From Hymenobacter monticola (GTDB taxonomy: Bacteria; Bacteroidota; Bacteroidia; Cytophagales; Hymenobacteraceae), in the NCBI RefSeq assembly GCF_022811645.1, contig NZ_CP094534.1, positions 2,108,001-2,172,000 on the forward strand: a stretch of DNA of 64,000 nucleotides. The letters run 5' to 3'. Every line of letters begins with the position of its first letter. Position 1 is the stretch's first letter. Positions 33,786 through 42,065 of the stretch are shown in pieces. Both the position numbers and the translations under genes were made by a program. The notes beneath the pieces are model-generated. The model was not told the origin of the DNA, made no database searches, and saw nothing but the letters and a program-made list of their open reading frames with translations.

Positions 33786-34816
33786 GCTTGCGGGGAGGAA
33801 AAGGGCGGCTTGGGAGCATCGGCAGGCCCGTGCATGATTTTCCGGATGTTGATGAAGAAAAGCACTACCAGCACGGCCGACGTTGGGAGCAGGAAAAAGG
33901 CCGCCATAAAAACAGCATCCGAAGGCAGCAGCAGCAATAGCTCTACCAGCACGTAGCCTGTGGCGAAATAGGCGTAGCCGGCCGCCAACACCAAAAACCA
34001 GTACGACTGCGTACGCCGGGCGTACCAATACAGCCCCGCGCACAGCGCCAACATCACCACCACATAGCTTAGCCCCAGCGGCTCGTAGAGGCTGGTACCA
34101 ACCAACGAAGTAGCCAGCGCAGCCAGGGCCAGGTTGCTGCCCAGCAAGAGGTAGGTAAAGGCAAAATGCGCCTTGCGGCCCTGGTGCTCAGAATAGAAGC
34201 CCGCCGCCATTAGTAAGACACCCAGCACAATGGCAGCTCCGCGAATGTGCTCGTTCCAGAATTCGTTTTCGGTGAGCACGGCCAAAGGCGCTACCGTGAG
34301 GCCCACCCACGACGCCAGCGCGGTTAGGCCCATGGCCAGCACGCCGCGGTGGTCGAACCAATAGGCCAGCGGCAGGAAAACCAGCGCCGGCACCGCCGTT
34401 GCTAATCCGTAGCGACTGCCAAACAGGCCGTACTGGTATTGCACATAGCCCTCCAGCACCACAAACAGCAGGCAGCCCAGTAGCAGCAGGTAGTCGGCCC
34501 CAACCGAGGTTTTGGGAATCATGCCCCAAGTGAAAGGCGCCCGATGCCGTGCCGCGTAGCCGAAGCACGCCGCCATGAGGGCGGCAATGACGGCGATGAT
34601 GACGCCGTGGCTGATGGTGTCAATGTTCTGGTAAATCAGCACACCCAGGCCCCCGGCCAGCAGCGTGATGCCGAGGTACAGCAGGGCCCGCAACTCGTAG
34701 TGCAGCGAAAAGGGTTGGGTGCTTTCGGCGGCGGCAATGGAGGCGGCCTGCTCCGGGGGGAGCAGGTTGCGCCGCTGCAAGTCGGCTAGGTAGCGGGCAG
34801 AGGGCGGTGCGGACAT
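33782..34816 (-). CDS. DUF2157 domain membrane protein
   Basis: 344 residues. The cytoplasmic N-terminus (YLADLQRRNLLPPEQAASIA, then LFSLHYELRALLYLGITLLAG in part) matches DUF2157, whose members join a short helical domain to a multi-helix membrane region. About nine hydrophobic segments follow. The start at 34816 (MSAPPSARYL) is preferred over 34831. Function unknown. It is translationally coupled to the next membrane gene. Confidence 0.85.
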   Translation of the reverse strand: MSAPPSARYLADLQRRNLLPPEQAASIAAAESTQPFSLHYELRALLYLGITLLAGGLGVLIYQNIDTISHGVIIAVIAALMAACFGYAARHRAPFTWGMIPKTSVGADYLLLLGCLLFVVLEGYVQYQYGLFGSRYGLATAVPALVFLPLAYWFDHRGVLAMGLTALASWVGLTVAPLAVLTENEFWNEHIRGAAIVLGVLLMAAGFYSEHQGRKAHFAFTYLLLGSNLALAALATSLVGTSLYEPLGLSYVVVMLALCAGLYWYARRTQSYWFLVLAAGYAYFATGYVLVELLLLLPSDAVFMAAFFLLPTSAVLVVLFFINIRKIMHGPADAPKPPFSSPQA

Positions 34817-34902
34817 AAGGCAAGCGCGCACCGGCTTGGGGCGGCGGGCACAGCCGCAAGTACGCCACCGGCCGGATAAATCGAGTAGGAGAGCGGCCGG
34901 CT

Positions 34903-35832
34903 TTATTCAATCGGTTGGCGCTGGTGCTGCAGCAGCTGCTTCAGCCCAAACACCAGCAGGCCCGCCACCAGAATAAAGCCGGCATCGGCTAGGGTGCGTT
35001 CCAGGCCTTCGCCAGCCAAGCCAAGCTGGCCGATGGCCAGGCCGCTGCCAATGAGGGCCGCGGCCGGCATGAGCGCCAAGGCAATGAGCGGACCAGCGAT
35101 GATGCTGCGCCGGTAAGCCGCCAATATGAGGATGCCCGCCAGGGCCCCGGCGCCGGCCACGCTCAGCTCCTTCACGCCGGGGTGGCGCAGGCTTTCTACC
35201 TCGGCATTGCCCACAAGGTCGGCCACGGTGGCGGCGCCGGTGGCCAGCAGCGCGTGCATGGTCAGGAACGCGGCCAGCACAAACACGGCGTAGCCCACCG
35301 CAGTGGAGGCCACGCCCCGGCCCGCGAGGTTCCAGTTGCGCAGCACCAGGCCCAGCGGCATCTTGGCCAGCGGCTCAAAGCCCGGGGCGATGATGCTGGA
35401 AGAGATGAAGGCGATGGTTTGCGGCACGGGGTCGGACACGAGGCCGATGGCCGCCAGCAGCCCGCCCAAGGCCATGAGGGAAAGGTAATTGGCGTTGATG
35501 CGGGCGCTGTAGCAGAGGCCGGCAATCATTTCTTCCCAAATGGCTTCGTCTTGGTCGGCCTTTATCTGGGAGTGGTCGGCGGGGGAAATGATGCTGGCAA
35601 TTTCGGCCGTGGCTATCGACAACTGGTCGTCGTTCGGCACGGCAGCGCGGGCCAGGCGGAGCACTTCGTCGGCGCCCCGGTTAAGGACTTGCAGCGTGAG
35701 CACATCGCCTGCCGGCTTGCGCGAGCCGCCCGGCTGCACGCTCAGGCCGATGACTTCGGGCAATTTTTCGAGCTGTTGGCAGAGGGGTTCGGTGGCCGCC
35801 GCAGGGATGGTGAGCGTGAAGGTGCGATGCAT
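34903..35832 (-). CDS. DUF389 family membrane protein
   Basis: 309 residues. The N-terminal ~90 residues are a soluble alpha/beta domain (FTLTIPAAATEPLCQQLEKL); then come about six membrane segments with the family motifs SARINANYLSLMALGGLLAAI (in part) and IISSSIIAPGFEPLAKMPLG-type IAPGFEPLAKMPLG. DUF389 proteins are widespread and uncharacterised. It precedes the DUF2157 pair on the same strand with 86 bases between, so an operon is possible. Confidence 0.88.
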   Translation of the reverse strand: MHRTFTLTIPAAATEPLCQQLEKLPEVIGLSVQPGGSRKPAGDVLTLQVLNRGADEVLRLARAAVPNDDQLSIATAEIASIISPADHSQIKADQDEAIWEEMIAGLCYSARINANYLSLMALGGLLAAIGLVSDPVPQTIAFISSSIIAPGFEPLAKMPLGLVLRNWNLAGRGVASTAVGYAVFVLAAFLTMHALLATGAATVADLVGNAEVESLRHPGVKELSVAGAGALAGILILAAYRRSIIAGPLIALALMPAAALIGSGLAIGQLGLAGEGLERTLADAGFILVAGLLVFGLKQLLQHQRQPIE

Positions 35833-36046
35833 AAGAGAATAAACGGCGTGGCTTGGCGGCCCCGTGCTGCCGTGGCTGAAGACGAACGGATGCCTATCTT
35901 ACGGGCAGTCGCCTACAAATGACCGAGCTTTAAAGCCTGGCCAACATGCACGACACGGTGGAATGAGCGGTAGAATGGCCGAAGTCAGGCGGGAATAGCT
36001 ACTTTTCGGCTTCCTTCGTAAACACCCAGCGAAAACGAATTTCCGC

Positions 36047-36736
36047 ATGGCTGACATCAATATTCAACGCAAAAAGGTCTCGCCGAGCCCATGGCTGCTG
36101 GTGCTGCTGGCCGCCGTGGTGCTGGGGCTGGCTGCTTACTTTTTCCTGCGCCCCGACCCCGCTGATGAGCCCGCCCCGCCGGCCGCCACCCCGGAGGCCA
36201 CTGCCCCCGCCACCACGCCCGATACGTTGGCCGCCGCCGCCGCCGTGGACCAGGCCACCCGCCGCGCCGCCATCGATGCTATTCCGCAGGCCGACACCAC
36301 CTCTGCGGCCGGCAATCAGGATACGGCCGAATCGTTGGCCGCCCAAGCCGCGACAAACCCGGCCGCGCCCGATTACGCCCTCAACGGCCTGCAAAAACTG
36401 ACCACCGTGCTGGTGGCCTTCACCGACCGCGACGACCTGCGCGACGCCACCATCACGGAGCTGCGCGACAACCTGACCAGTGCCACCGACCGCGTGGGCG
36501 AACCCGGCGCCAGCCTGCGGCCCGGCTTTGTGGCCGCCGCCAATTTGGTGCGGGCCATGCAGCAAAAAGCGTATCCTAATCTGGAAAACGAAGTGAATGA
36601 ACTGACGCGTCTGGCAGGCCAGTTGTCGGGCCGTAGCGCTACGGCCGCCGACCAACAGCAGAACAAGCAATTTTTGACCAAGGCGGCCGAAGTTGTGCGC
36701 GCGCTCAGTGAGCCTGCCCGCAATTCCTTAAACTAA
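36047..36736 (+). CDS. Single-pass membrane protein with Ala/Pro-rich linker
   Basis: 229 residues. A short basic N-terminus (MADINIQRKKVSPSP) is followed by one membrane helix (WLLVLLAAVVLGLAAYFFL), a long Pro/Ala/Thr linker (about 37-115) and a helical C-terminal domain (about 120-229, LQKLTTVLVAFTDRDDLRD ... AAEVVRALSEPARNSLN). No family recognised. It is 6 bases upstream of the PRC-barrel gene, so the two form an operon; a role in the same envelope function is inferred. Confidence 0.8.
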   Translation: MADINIQRKKVSPSPWLLVLLAAVVLGLAAYFFLRPDPADEPAPPAATPEATAPATTPDTLAAAAAVDQATRRAAIDAIPQADTTSAAGNQDTAESLAAQAATNPAAPDYALNGLQKLTTVLVAFTDRDDLRDATITELRDNLTSATDRVGEPGASLRPGFVAAANLVRAMQQKAYPNLENEVNELTRLAGQLSGRSATAADQQQNKQFLTKAAEVVRALSEPARNSLN

Positions 36737-36742
36737 TTCGCT

Positions 36743-37195
36743 ATGGAAACCTCCATCCTGCGCCGCTTGCGCGACCTAACCGATTTTGAAGTGGCCGACG
36801 GCAACCCCGACGTGCGCGGCTGGACCGTGCGTGGCGGCGACGGCCAGGCCCTCGGCACCGTATACGAATTGATTGTGGAGCCCGAGGCCATGAAGGTGCG
36901 CTACCTCGACATTGAGCTCGATGGCCGTTTCCACATCAATGAGCACGAAAACCACATCCTGCTGCCCATCGGTGTGGCCGCCCTCGATACCGATGACGAC
37001 AACGTTTTCGTGCCCGCCCTCACGGCCGAGTCGGTGTTGAATTACCCGCCCTACGTCGAAATCCAAATCACCCGCGAGTACGAAGAAGCTATGCTGCGGG
37101 CGCTGGGCCAAGAGTCAGGCGCCAGCAACCCACGCTTCTACGAGCAGGAGTCGTTCGATGCCGACAGCTTCTACAGCCGCCGTCGGGCTTCGTAG
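36743..37195 (+). CDS. PRC-barrel domain protein
   Basis: 150 residues. The PRC-barrel core covers about 18-110 (DVRGWTVRGGDGQALGTVYEL, in part, VEPEAMKVRYLDIEL, HILLPIGVAALD). PRC barrels are small beta domains found in photosynthetic reaction-centre H subunit and RimM; in heterotrophs the free-standing forms are often stress-related and poorly characterised. The short C-terminal extension is acidic. Directly follows the single-pass membrane protein gene. Confidence 0.85.
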   Translation: METSILRRLRDLTDFEVADGNPDVRGWTVRGGDGQALGTVYELIVEPEAMKVRYLDIELDGRFHINEHENHILLPIGVAALDTDDDNVFVPALTAESVLNYPPYVEIQITREYEEAMLRALGQESGASNPRFYEQESFDADSFYSRRRAS

Positions 37196-37210
37196 AGAGT
37201 GGCAATGGTG

Positions 37211-37290
37211 CGAGTACCCCGAAGCTCCGCTTCGGCCCGTGAGAACGTCAGTCGTTCAACGCGAGCCGAAGCGGAGCTTCGGGGTACTCG
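37211..37290. repeat. Perfect 25-bp inverted repeat after the PRC-barrel gene
   Basis: Arms 37211-37235 and 37266-37290 are exact reverse complements with a 30-base spacer. Each arm is itself partly palindromic (CCGAAGCTCCGCTTCGG). It lies between convergent genes and lacks a T-run, so it is not a standard terminator. Confidence 0.9.
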
Positions 37291-37297
37291 TTCTTAC

Positions 37298-38344
37298 TCA
37301 ATTCTGCCGAATCATATCGGCCACGGCCTCTACCCAGTAGGGCTCCGAGTTCAGTGAGGGCACCAACTGCCAGTGCTTGCCGCCGGCCTCTTCGAACATC
37401 TCCTTGAATTCCTCGCCTACTTCGATGGTCGTTTCCAGGCAGTCGGCCACAAAGGCGGGGGAGAAGGCCAGCACGTTGTTGATGCCTTTGGCCGGGAATT
37501 CCTTGATGACTTCGTCGGTGTAGGGCTGCAGCCAGGGGTCGCGCAGGCGGCTTTGCAGGCGGCTCTGGAACGTAACGGTGTACTGGTCGTCGCGCAGGCC
37601 CAGCTCTTTGGCCAGCAGGCGCGAGGTGGCAAAGCACTGTGCCCGGTAGCAGTAGCGGTTGTTTTTGTTGTAGCTGGCGCAGCAGGTGCCCAGCTTGCAG
37701 TAGCCCTTGAAGCTGCCCTTGAGCACGTGCCGCTCCGGGATACCGTGGTAGCTGAAAACGACATGGTCGTAGTCATGCCGGGCCATTTCGGCCTTGCCCC
37801 GCGCCGCGAAGCTGCTGATGAAGCCCGGGTCGTCGGCAAAAGTGCTGATGAAGCTGATGTTCGGCACTATCCACCAGTCTTTCACGATGTCCATCACCTT
37901 TTCCTGCACCGAGCCGGTGCTGGCCGAGGCATACTGCGGAAACAGCGGCAGCACGATGATGCGGTCCACAGCGGCGTCGCGCAGCTCCTCCAGCGCCTTC
38001 TCGATGCTGGGTTTCTGGTAGCGCATCCCGAAGGCTACCACGTACTCCTTGCCCAGCACTTCCTTCAGCCTGGCCTGCAGGTCGAGGCCGTGGAAGAGTA
38101 GGGGCGAGCCCCGTTCATCATCCCAAAGCTGCTGGTAGATTTTGGCTGATTTTGGCGCCCGCAACGGCACCACGAGGCCCTGAAACAGCGGGTAGCGCAC
38201 GGCGGCCGGCATGTCAATCACGCGGCCGTCGGTGAGGAATTCGTTGAGGTAGCGGCGCACGTCGGGCGTGCTGGGCGAGTCGGGCGTGCCGAGGTTGACA
38301 AGAAGTACGCCGATGCGGCGAGTGGGAGTGGCGGGGGAATTCAT
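37298..38344 (-). CDS. hemH: Ferrochelatase with an internal cysteine cluster
   Basis: 348 residues from ATG 38344. Start motif GVLLVNLGTPDSP; active-site His in FSYHGIPERH; conserved FSPAFVADCLET and the Glu in TIEVGEEF. It inserts Fe2+ into protoporphyrin IX (or coproporphyrin III), the last step of haem synthesis. Between the His motif and QCFATSRLLAKEL lies a stretch with five closely spaced cysteines (YCKLGTCC ... YCYRAQC), where E. coli HemH has only a short loop. Such an arrangement could bind an iron-sulfur cluster; this is an inference. No other haem genes are nearby. Confidence 0.95.
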   Translation of the reverse strand: MNSPATPTRRIGVLLVNLGTPDSPSTPDVRRYLNEFLTDGRVIDMPAAVRYPLFQGLVVPLRAPKSAKIYQQLWDDERGSPLLFHGLDLQARLKEVLGKEYVVAFGMRYQKPSIEKALEELRDAAVDRIIVLPLFPQYASASTGSVQEKVMDIVKDWWIVPNISFISTFADDPGFISSFAARGKAEMARHDYDHVVFSYHGIPERHVLKGSFKGYCKLGTCCASYNKNNRYCYRAQCFATSRLLAKELGLRDDQYTVTFQSRLQSRLRDPWLQPYTDEVIKEFPAKGINNVLAFSPAFVADCLETTIEVGEEFKEMFEEAGGKHWQLVPSLNSEPYWVEAVADMIRQN

Positions 38345-38489
38345 TAGAGCAAAGGTCCGAAGCAATGCGCAGATGGAAACATGCGGCGCATTAGGCAAAC
38401 AGCTGTCGGCCGTCATGGGTTTGGCCCAGCTTTCTACTTCGCTCCGACCTCGCCTTGAGGGCCACCTAGCTTTTGCGCTCCGAAAGCCG

Positions 38490-38497
38490 TACCTTTG
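38490..38497 (+). promoter_or_regulatory. -7 element (TACCTTTG) before era
   Basis: Exact TAnnTTTG match. A TTTG lies at 38472-38475, but the 14-base spacing is shorter than the usual 19 to 21. The start codon is 27 bases downstream. Confidence 0.4.
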
Positions 38498-38524
38498 CGG
38501 CCCTGATTATCAAACCCATCCCTC

Positions 38525-39421
38525 GTGAACCCCGAAACCAAACCCCACCGCGCCGGCTTTGTGAGCATCATTGGCAAGCCCAACGTGGGCAAGTCGACGC
38601 TGATGAACGCGCTGGTGGGCGAGCGGCTCAGCATCGTCACGAGCAAGGCCCAGACCACGCGCCACCGCATCCTGGGCATCCTGAATGGCGATGACTTCCA
38701 GCTGATTTATTCCGACACGCCCGGCATCATTCAGCCCAAGTACGAGCTGCACAACGCCATGATGAGCTTCGTGTACTCGTCGCTGGAAGATGCCGACGTG
38801 GTGCTGTTCGTGACAGACATCTACGAAAAGCACGACGAAGAGCCCGTGGTGGAGCGCCTGCGCAAGATGGTGGATACGCCCATCATCCTGCTGGTCAACA
38901 AAATAGACCAGGCCGAGCAGGCCGACGTGGAAGCCAAGCTGGTCTACTGGAAAGAGCTGCTGCCCAACGCCGCCGAGGTGCTGCCCATCTCGGCGCTCAA
39001 TGCCTTCGGCACCGAGCGCGTGCTGCAAATGGTGCTGGAACGTCTGCCGGTACATCCGCCGTATTATCCAAAAGACGAACTAACCGACAAGCCCGAGCGT
39101 TTTTTCGCCGCCGAGATGGTGCGCGAGAAAATCTTCAAGCTCTACAAAAAGGAGATTCCCTACAGCTGCGAGGTTGTTATTGAAGAGTTTAAAGAGGAAG
39201 ACGCCATCATTCGCATTCGCGGCATCATCTACGTCGAGCGCAGCAGCCAAAAGGGCATCGTCATCGGGCAGGGCGGCGAGGCGCTGAAAAAAGTAGGCAC
39301 TTGGGCGCGCGAGGAAATGGAGAAGTTTTTCCTAAAAAAGGTATTCCTAGAATTGCACGTGAAAGTGAACGAGAACTGGCGTACGGACGCAAAAGCACTT
39401 TCACGCTTCGGGTACCAATAA
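38525..39421 (+). CDS. era: GTPase Era
   Basis: 298 residues from a GTG at 38525. G1 is GKPNVGKST (about 17-25), G3 is DTPG, G4 is NKID; a C-terminal KH domain with GQGGEALKKVG follows. Era binds the 3' end of 16S rRNA and checks 30S subunit maturation. It is followed by a second ribosome-assembly GTPase, der, across a perfect inverted repeat. There is no ATG in the conserved start region, which supports the GTG. Confidence 0.97.
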   Translation: MNPETKPHRAGFVSIIGKPNVGKSTLMNALVGERLSIVTSKAQTTRHRILGILNGDDFQLIYSDTPGIIQPKYELHNAMMSFVYSSLEDADVVLFVTDIYEKHDEEPVVERLRKMVDTPIILLVNKIDQAEQADVEAKLVYWKELLPNAAEVLPISALNAFGTERVLQMVLERLPVHPPYYPKDELTDKPERFFAAEMVREKIFKLYKKEIPYSCEVVIEEFKEEDAIIRIRGIIYVERSSQKGIVIGQGGEALKKVGTWAREEMEKFFLKKVFLELHVKVNENWRTDAKALSRFGYQ

Positions 39422-39422
39422 T

Positions 39423-39496
39423 GTAGCGTGGACTCTGCGAGTCCGCGCTTTAAGGAACGAAACCAAACGGGCGCGGACTCGCAGAGTCCACGCTAC
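39423..39496. repeat. Perfect 26-bp inverted repeat between era and der
   Basis: Arms 39423-39448 and 39471-39496 are exact reverse complements starting GTAGCGTGGACT and ending in CCGCGC, with a 22-base spacer. The left arm begins one base after the era stop codon. It shares the GTAGCGnGG-type outer sequence with the repeat at 46480-46540. Confidence 0.93.
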
Positions 39497-39575
39497 AATC
39501 TTTCCGACCATTTACAACTAAATAACCCCGGGCACTGCCGAATCTAGGTCGGGTCGGCGGCTGGGGCCACACAAC

Positions 39576-40904
39576 ATGTCTAAGCAGAACACCATCGCCA
39601 TCGTGGGGCGGCCCAACGTGGGCAAATCCACGCTATTTAACCGCCTCGTAGGCCAGCGCAAGGCCATTATGGACAACGAGAGCGGCGTTACCCGCGACCG
39701 CCACTACGGCTACGGCGACTGGATTGGTAAGAACTTCACCGTGATTGACACGGGCGGCTACGTGCACAATTCGGAAGATATTTTCGAGGGCGAAATCAAC
39801 AAGCAAGTGAAGCTGGCCATTGAAGAGGCCGACGTGGTGCTCTTCATGGTGGATGCCGACGCCGGCGTGCACGGCCTCGACGAGGAGTTTGCCAACGTGC
39901 TGCGCCGCTACCAGGGCCAGAAGCCCATTTACATCGTGGCCAACAAGGCCGACACCAACCTGCGCGCCAACGGCGTGGGCGAGTTCTACTCGCTGGGCCT
40001 GGCCGTCGATGAAATCTTCGCCATCAGCAGCCAGAACGGCCACGGCACCGGCGAACTGCTCGACCAGGTGGTGAGCCACTTCGAAGAGCCCGGCGTGGAA
40101 GAGCCGGAGTCGGAAATTCCGCGCATTGCCGTGGTGGGCCGCCCCAACGTGGGCAAGTCCAGCCTCGTGAACCTGCTACTGGGCGAAGACCGTAGCATCG
40201 TGACCGACATTGCCGGCACCACCCGCGACTCCATCTCGGCCCGCTACAATGCCTTCGGCAACGAGTTTATTCTGGTGGATACGGCCGGTTTGCGCCGCAA
40301 GGCCAAGGTGAGCGAGGACATCGAGTTCTACGCCAACATGCGCAGCCTGCGCGCCTTGGAGGAATCCGACGTGTGCATCGTGATGCTGGACGCCACCCGC
40401 GGCATCGAGGCCCAGGATGTGAACATCATCACCTTGGCCGACAAGAACCGCAAGGGCATCGTCATCCTCGTGAACAAGTGGGACTTGGTGGAGGACAAGC
40501 AGACGAACACCGCCAAGGAGTTCGAGGCGAAAATCATGGAGAAGCTGGCGCCCATTGCGTATCCGCCCGTCATTTTCGTGTCGGTGCTGAATAAGCAGCG
40601 CGTGCACAAGGCCATCGAAACGGCCATTGAGGTGTACCAGAACAAGCGCCGTAAAATTCCGACCTCGCAGCTCAATGACGTGATGCTGAAGGAGATTGAG
40701 AAGTATGGCCCGCCGGCCATCAAGGGCAAGCTGGTGCGCATCAAGTACGTGACGCAGCTGCCCACGCACAACCCGGTGTTTGCCTTCTTCTGCAACCTGC
40801 CGCAGTACGTGACGGCCAGCTACACGCGCTACCTGGAAAACCGCATGCGCGAAAACTTCGATTTCAAGGGCGTGCCGATTGGGATTGTATTCCGGAAGAA
40901 GTAA
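39576..40904 (+). CDS. der: Ribosome biogenesis GTPase Der (EngA)
   Basis: 442 residues with two tandem GTPase domains, the Der hallmark: first G1 GRPNVGKST (11-19) with DTGG, second G1 GRPNVGKSS (about 188-196) with DTAG and NKWD. A KH-like C-terminal domain ends RENFDFKGVPIGIVFRKK. It acts in late 50S subunit assembly. The pairing with era in the same orientation makes a ribosome-assembly locus. Confidence 0.97.
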   Translation: MSKQNTIAIVGRPNVGKSTLFNRLVGQRKAIMDNESGVTRDRHYGYGDWIGKNFTVIDTGGYVHNSEDIFEGEINKQVKLAIEEADVVLFMVDADAGVHGLDEEFANVLRRYQGQKPIYIVANKADTNLRANGVGEFYSLGLAVDEIFAISSQNGHGTGELLDQVVSHFEEPGVEEPESEIPRIAVVGRPNVGKSSLVNLLLGEDRSIVTDIAGTTRDSISARYNAFGNEFILVDTAGLRRKAKVSEDIEFYANMRSLRALEESDVCIVMLDATRGIEAQDVNIITLADKNRKGIVILVNKWDLVEDKQTNTAKEFEAKIMEKLAPIAYPPVIFVSVLNKQRVHKAIETAIEVYQNKRRKIPTSQLNDVMLKEIEKYGPPAIKGKLVRIKYVTQLPTHNPVFAFFCNLPQYVTASYTRYLENRMRENFDFKGVPIGIVFRKK

Positions 40905-40952
40905 GCAATGAAGTTGTTAGGGTTGAGTTTATAAAAACTTCACAAATTTTTT

Positions 40953-40999
40953 ATTCGAGGCGGGTTACCTCTACCGTGTGCAGGTATAAAGCCTCGAAT
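40953..40999 (+). promoter_or_regulatory. Structured leader before the small lipoprotein gene
   Basis: ATTCGAGGC (40953-40961) pairs perfectly with GCCTCGAAT (40991-40999), enclosing a 29-base loop with an ACCT/AGGT inner pairing. It ends 67 bases upstream of the lipoprotein start. It could be a 5' stabilising hairpin or a binding site. Confidence 0.45.
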
Positions 41000-41066
41000 T
41001 TGAAATTTTGGCCTGTCCAGAACTTCAGAAGTTGCCTGAAATCTCACCCCCTAACTAAACCTCAAG

Positions 41067-41318
41067 ATGAAAAAAGTATTGTTCCTCGCCCTGGCTGCTG
41101 CCTCGTTCTCGTTCACCGCTTGCGAAAGCAAGAAAGAAGAGGCTGTTGAGCAGCAAGCTGACAACGTAGAAGCTTCGGGCGAAGCCAAAGCTGACGCTAT
41201 GGAAGACAAAGCTGACGCCGTACGTGACTCGGCCGACGCTAAGGCTGACAAAATGGAGGATGCTGCCGACAAGATGGCTCCTGCTACCGAAACCCCCGCT
41301 GAAGAAGTGAAGAAGTAA
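41067..41318 (+). CDS. Small coiled-coil lipoprotein
   Basis: 83 residues. Signal peptide MKKVLFLALAAASFSFTAC with lipobox FTAC, so Cys19 should be lipidated. The mature chain is highly charged and nearly all helix-forming, built from Ala-Asp-Lys/Glu repeats (EAKADAMEDKADAVRDSADA), like Lpp-type or stress-induced outer-membrane lipoproteins. Codons are unusually biased towards GCT, GAC and GAA, consistent with strong expression. A hairpin leader precedes it and a strong terminator follows, so it is a monocistronic unit. Function unknown. Confidence 0.85.
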   Translation: MKKVLFLALAAASFSFTACESKKEEAVEQQADNVEASGEAKADAMEDKADAVRDSADAKADKMEDAADKMAPATETPAEEVKK

Positions 41319-41336
41319 TTCTTCGCCTTCGGGCAC

Positions 41337-41370
41337 AAAAAAGCCTCTCCGCATGCGGAGGGGCTTTTTT
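41337..41370. terminator. Bidirectional intrinsic terminator
   Basis: Stem GCCTCTCCGC / GCGGAGGGGC (41343-41364) with an A-run before and T-run after, between convergent genes. Confidence 0.92.
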
Positions 41371-41371
41371 A

Positions 41372-41962
41372 TTAGCCTTCTATTTCGGTCTCGGGAGCGC
41401 CGAGGCGGCGGTTGAGCACGTTGTCGACCACCTCGAACAGACGGCGCGGCTCGTAGGTGCGCCAGGGCAGGTCGTCGAGCTGCCCGCCGAAGTTGACGTA
41501 GTTGTCCACGTTGTACTGGTGCATTTCGCGTCGCACGTGCTCCTGGAAGTTCACGCCCGCAATCCAGCCGTCTTCCACGTCCTCATACCATTCCTCGTAA
41601 TAGCTGTCGTCGGAGCCGTGGAAGTTGAATACATTCTCGCCGATGAGGATAAACTTGCGGATGCCTTCATGCGTCAGAATATCGATGATATTCCGCTTGA
41701 GCTCCATGATGTCGTTTTCGATGGCGTCGTTCCACTCGCCAATGAATTCGAGCACGGCCACACCGTCTTCGTAATCAGCAAACAGAATTTTGAAGAACAG
41801 CGTGTCGGAGCCCAGGCTGTCCCACTGCGGGTGGATGTAGTACCCGTAAATGGTGTTCGTGTAGGACTCCAGACTGTTTTCAGCTTCGAAAAGGGGCGAG
41901 CGGGGGTCCTCCGAGGCGGAGTACTGCTCAATCCAGTTGTAATGGGGCTCGATGGTGTGCAT
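41372..41962 (-). CDS. Acidic cytoplasmic protein of unknown function
   Basis: 196 residues from ATG 41962 (four more if the ATG at 41974 is used). No signal peptide or membrane segment. It is rich in Asp, Glu, Tyr and Trp; the central part (IMELKRNIIDILTHEGIRKF, LIGENVFNFHGSDDSYYEEW) looks like an alpha/beta domain, and the C-terminus contains NFGGQLDDLPWRTYEPRRLF. The family is not recognised. It stands alone between a terminator and murQ. Confidence 0.8.
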   Translation of the reverse strand: MHTIEPHYNWIEQYSASEDPRSPLFEAENSLESYTNTIYGYYIHPQWDSLGSDTLFFKILFADYEDGVAVLEFIGEWNDAIENDIMELKRNIIDILTHEGIRKFILIGENVFNFHGSDDSYYEEWYEDVEDGWIAGVNFQEHVRREMHQYNVDNYVNFGGQLDDLPWRTYEPRRLFEVVDNVLNRRLGAPETEIEG

Positions 41963-42065
41963 AGGGAGTGGCACACGCTATGGCCTGTGCGTACCTAGAA
42001 ACGACAAAAAGCCCGAATCGTTCGCCGAAATAAGCAAGCCCGTGAGGCACAAGCCGAACCAAATG

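Noticed and set aside
36047..37195. Photosynthetic reaction-centre link for the PRC-barrel pair
   Set aside because: No pigment or reaction-centre gene is in the window; isolated PRC barrels are common in heterotrophs.
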